Under the pieces are notes generated by a model. It saw only the letters and a list, made by a program, of their open reading frames with translations, was not told the DNA's origin and made no database searches. 50,899 nucleotides of DNA from Bauldia litoralis (GTDB lineage Bacteria; Pseudomonadota; Alphaproteobacteria; Rhizobiales; Kaistiaceae), in the NCBI GenBank assembly GCA_945882315.1, contig CAMCWB010000023.1, positions 1 through 50,899 of the forward strand. The letters run 5' to 3'. Made by a program: the position numbers and the translations under genes. This document shows, piece after piece, positions 50,764 to 50,899 of the stretch. The stretch's first letter is position 1; every line of letters starts with the position of its first letter.

Positions 50764-50899
50764 GGAGACCTTTGCATAACTGTCGCTCTGTGATTCTCTG
50801 ATGAGATTGTCGGAGGATTTGGGATGCATCGTTCGAGCGGGCAACTTGGCTTTGGAGATGTGTTTCTGAATGAGGGCCTTGGCCGCAATGAGCGGCTCG
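50764..50899 (+). mobile_element. Left end of an IS5-like insertion sequence
   Basis: The terminal repeat GGAGACCTTTGCATAAC (50764-50780) is identical over 17 bases to the right terminus of the MITE at 4642-4755. A 43-bp AT-richer leader follows, then a transposase start with a good ribosome site. The likely target duplication is CGT (50761-50763); the other end lies outside the window. Assignment to IS5-like elements rests on the transposase N-terminus. Confidence 0.85.
50824..50899 (+). CDS. IS5-like transposase, N-terminal fragment
   Basis: Twenty-five codons are visible before the window ends: an N-terminus containing GQLGFGDVF and LGRNERL, the leader pattern of many IS5-group DDE transposases, which continue with a helix-rich DNA-binding part and a DDE catalytic domain. 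GGAGG at 50812-50816 lies 7 nt before the ATG. The DDE residues are outside the window, so the subgroup cannot be settled. Confidence 0.75.
   Translation, partial: MHRSSGQLGFGDVFLNEGLGRNERL

Overview
The window is high-GC chromosomal DNA from an alphaproteobacterium, most probably of the order Hyphomicrobiales (Rhizobiales). The basis is content: recA, alaS and icd of alphaproteobacterial type, a BA14K-family protein, a DUF6867 protein behind livF, a Usg protein, a DUF1476 ATP-synthase inhibitor, and CCCTCTCCC/GGGAGAGGG intergenic repeats. The genus cannot be fixed by eye. No tRNA, rRNA, CRISPR array or prophage was seen.

Layout. 1-7 kb: start of an unidentified divergent gene, then recA, a VOC protein, alaS, a 500-bp block of nested repeats, and a KefB-type cation/proton antiporter frameshifted at a tetranucleotide repeat. 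7-15 kb: an SMP-30-like beta-propeller protein, a secreted TPR protein, a repeat element, icd, an HdeD-like membrane protein, a TrmJ-type RNA methyltransferase, murI, a small Cys-rich protein and rpsD. 15-26 kb, mostly minus strand: a purine block. purC, an exported protein, purS, purQ, a lipoprotein, purL, bolA and grxD are packed with 1-4 nt overlaps. Upstream lies rpe, DUF2259, purB, DUF4893. Between the two blocks a plus-strand pair encodes the ATP-synthase zeta inhibitor and an HpaI-type aldolase.

26-38 kb: an alpha/beta hydrolase, then a minus-strand uptake region. It holds a tripartite tricarboxylate transporter (tctC, tctA, tctB) overlapping a P1-family aminopeptidase, and a branched-chain amino acid ABC system (livH, livM, livG, livF, a DUF6867 membrane protein and two tandem binding proteins). 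38-44.7 kb: an unusual uracil-DNA glycosylase, a PQQ-type sugar dehydrogenase, a secreted caspase-fold protein without catalytic residues, ETF-ubiquinone oxidoreductase, a PPOX flavoprotein and pcaD. 44.9-50 kb: molybdo-hydroxylase maturation genes (MoxR ATPase, CoxE-like VWA protein, split XdhC, MoeA/MobA-like fusion) with no structural subunits nearby. The window ends in Usg, a cyclophilin-fold protein and the left end of an IS5-like insertion sequence.

The most notable non-genic structure is a mobile-element pair. A 114-bp MITE at 4642-4755 and the IS starting at 50764 share a 17-bp terminal repeat. Both sit in the loop of the same type of CCCTCTCCC/GGGAGAGGG hairpin, and the MITE has a clean 3-bp target duplication. 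The most notable genic observations are the possibly phase-variable antiporter, the caspase-like pseudoenzyme, the glycosylase lacking Fe-S ligands, and exported proteins threaded into the purine operon.
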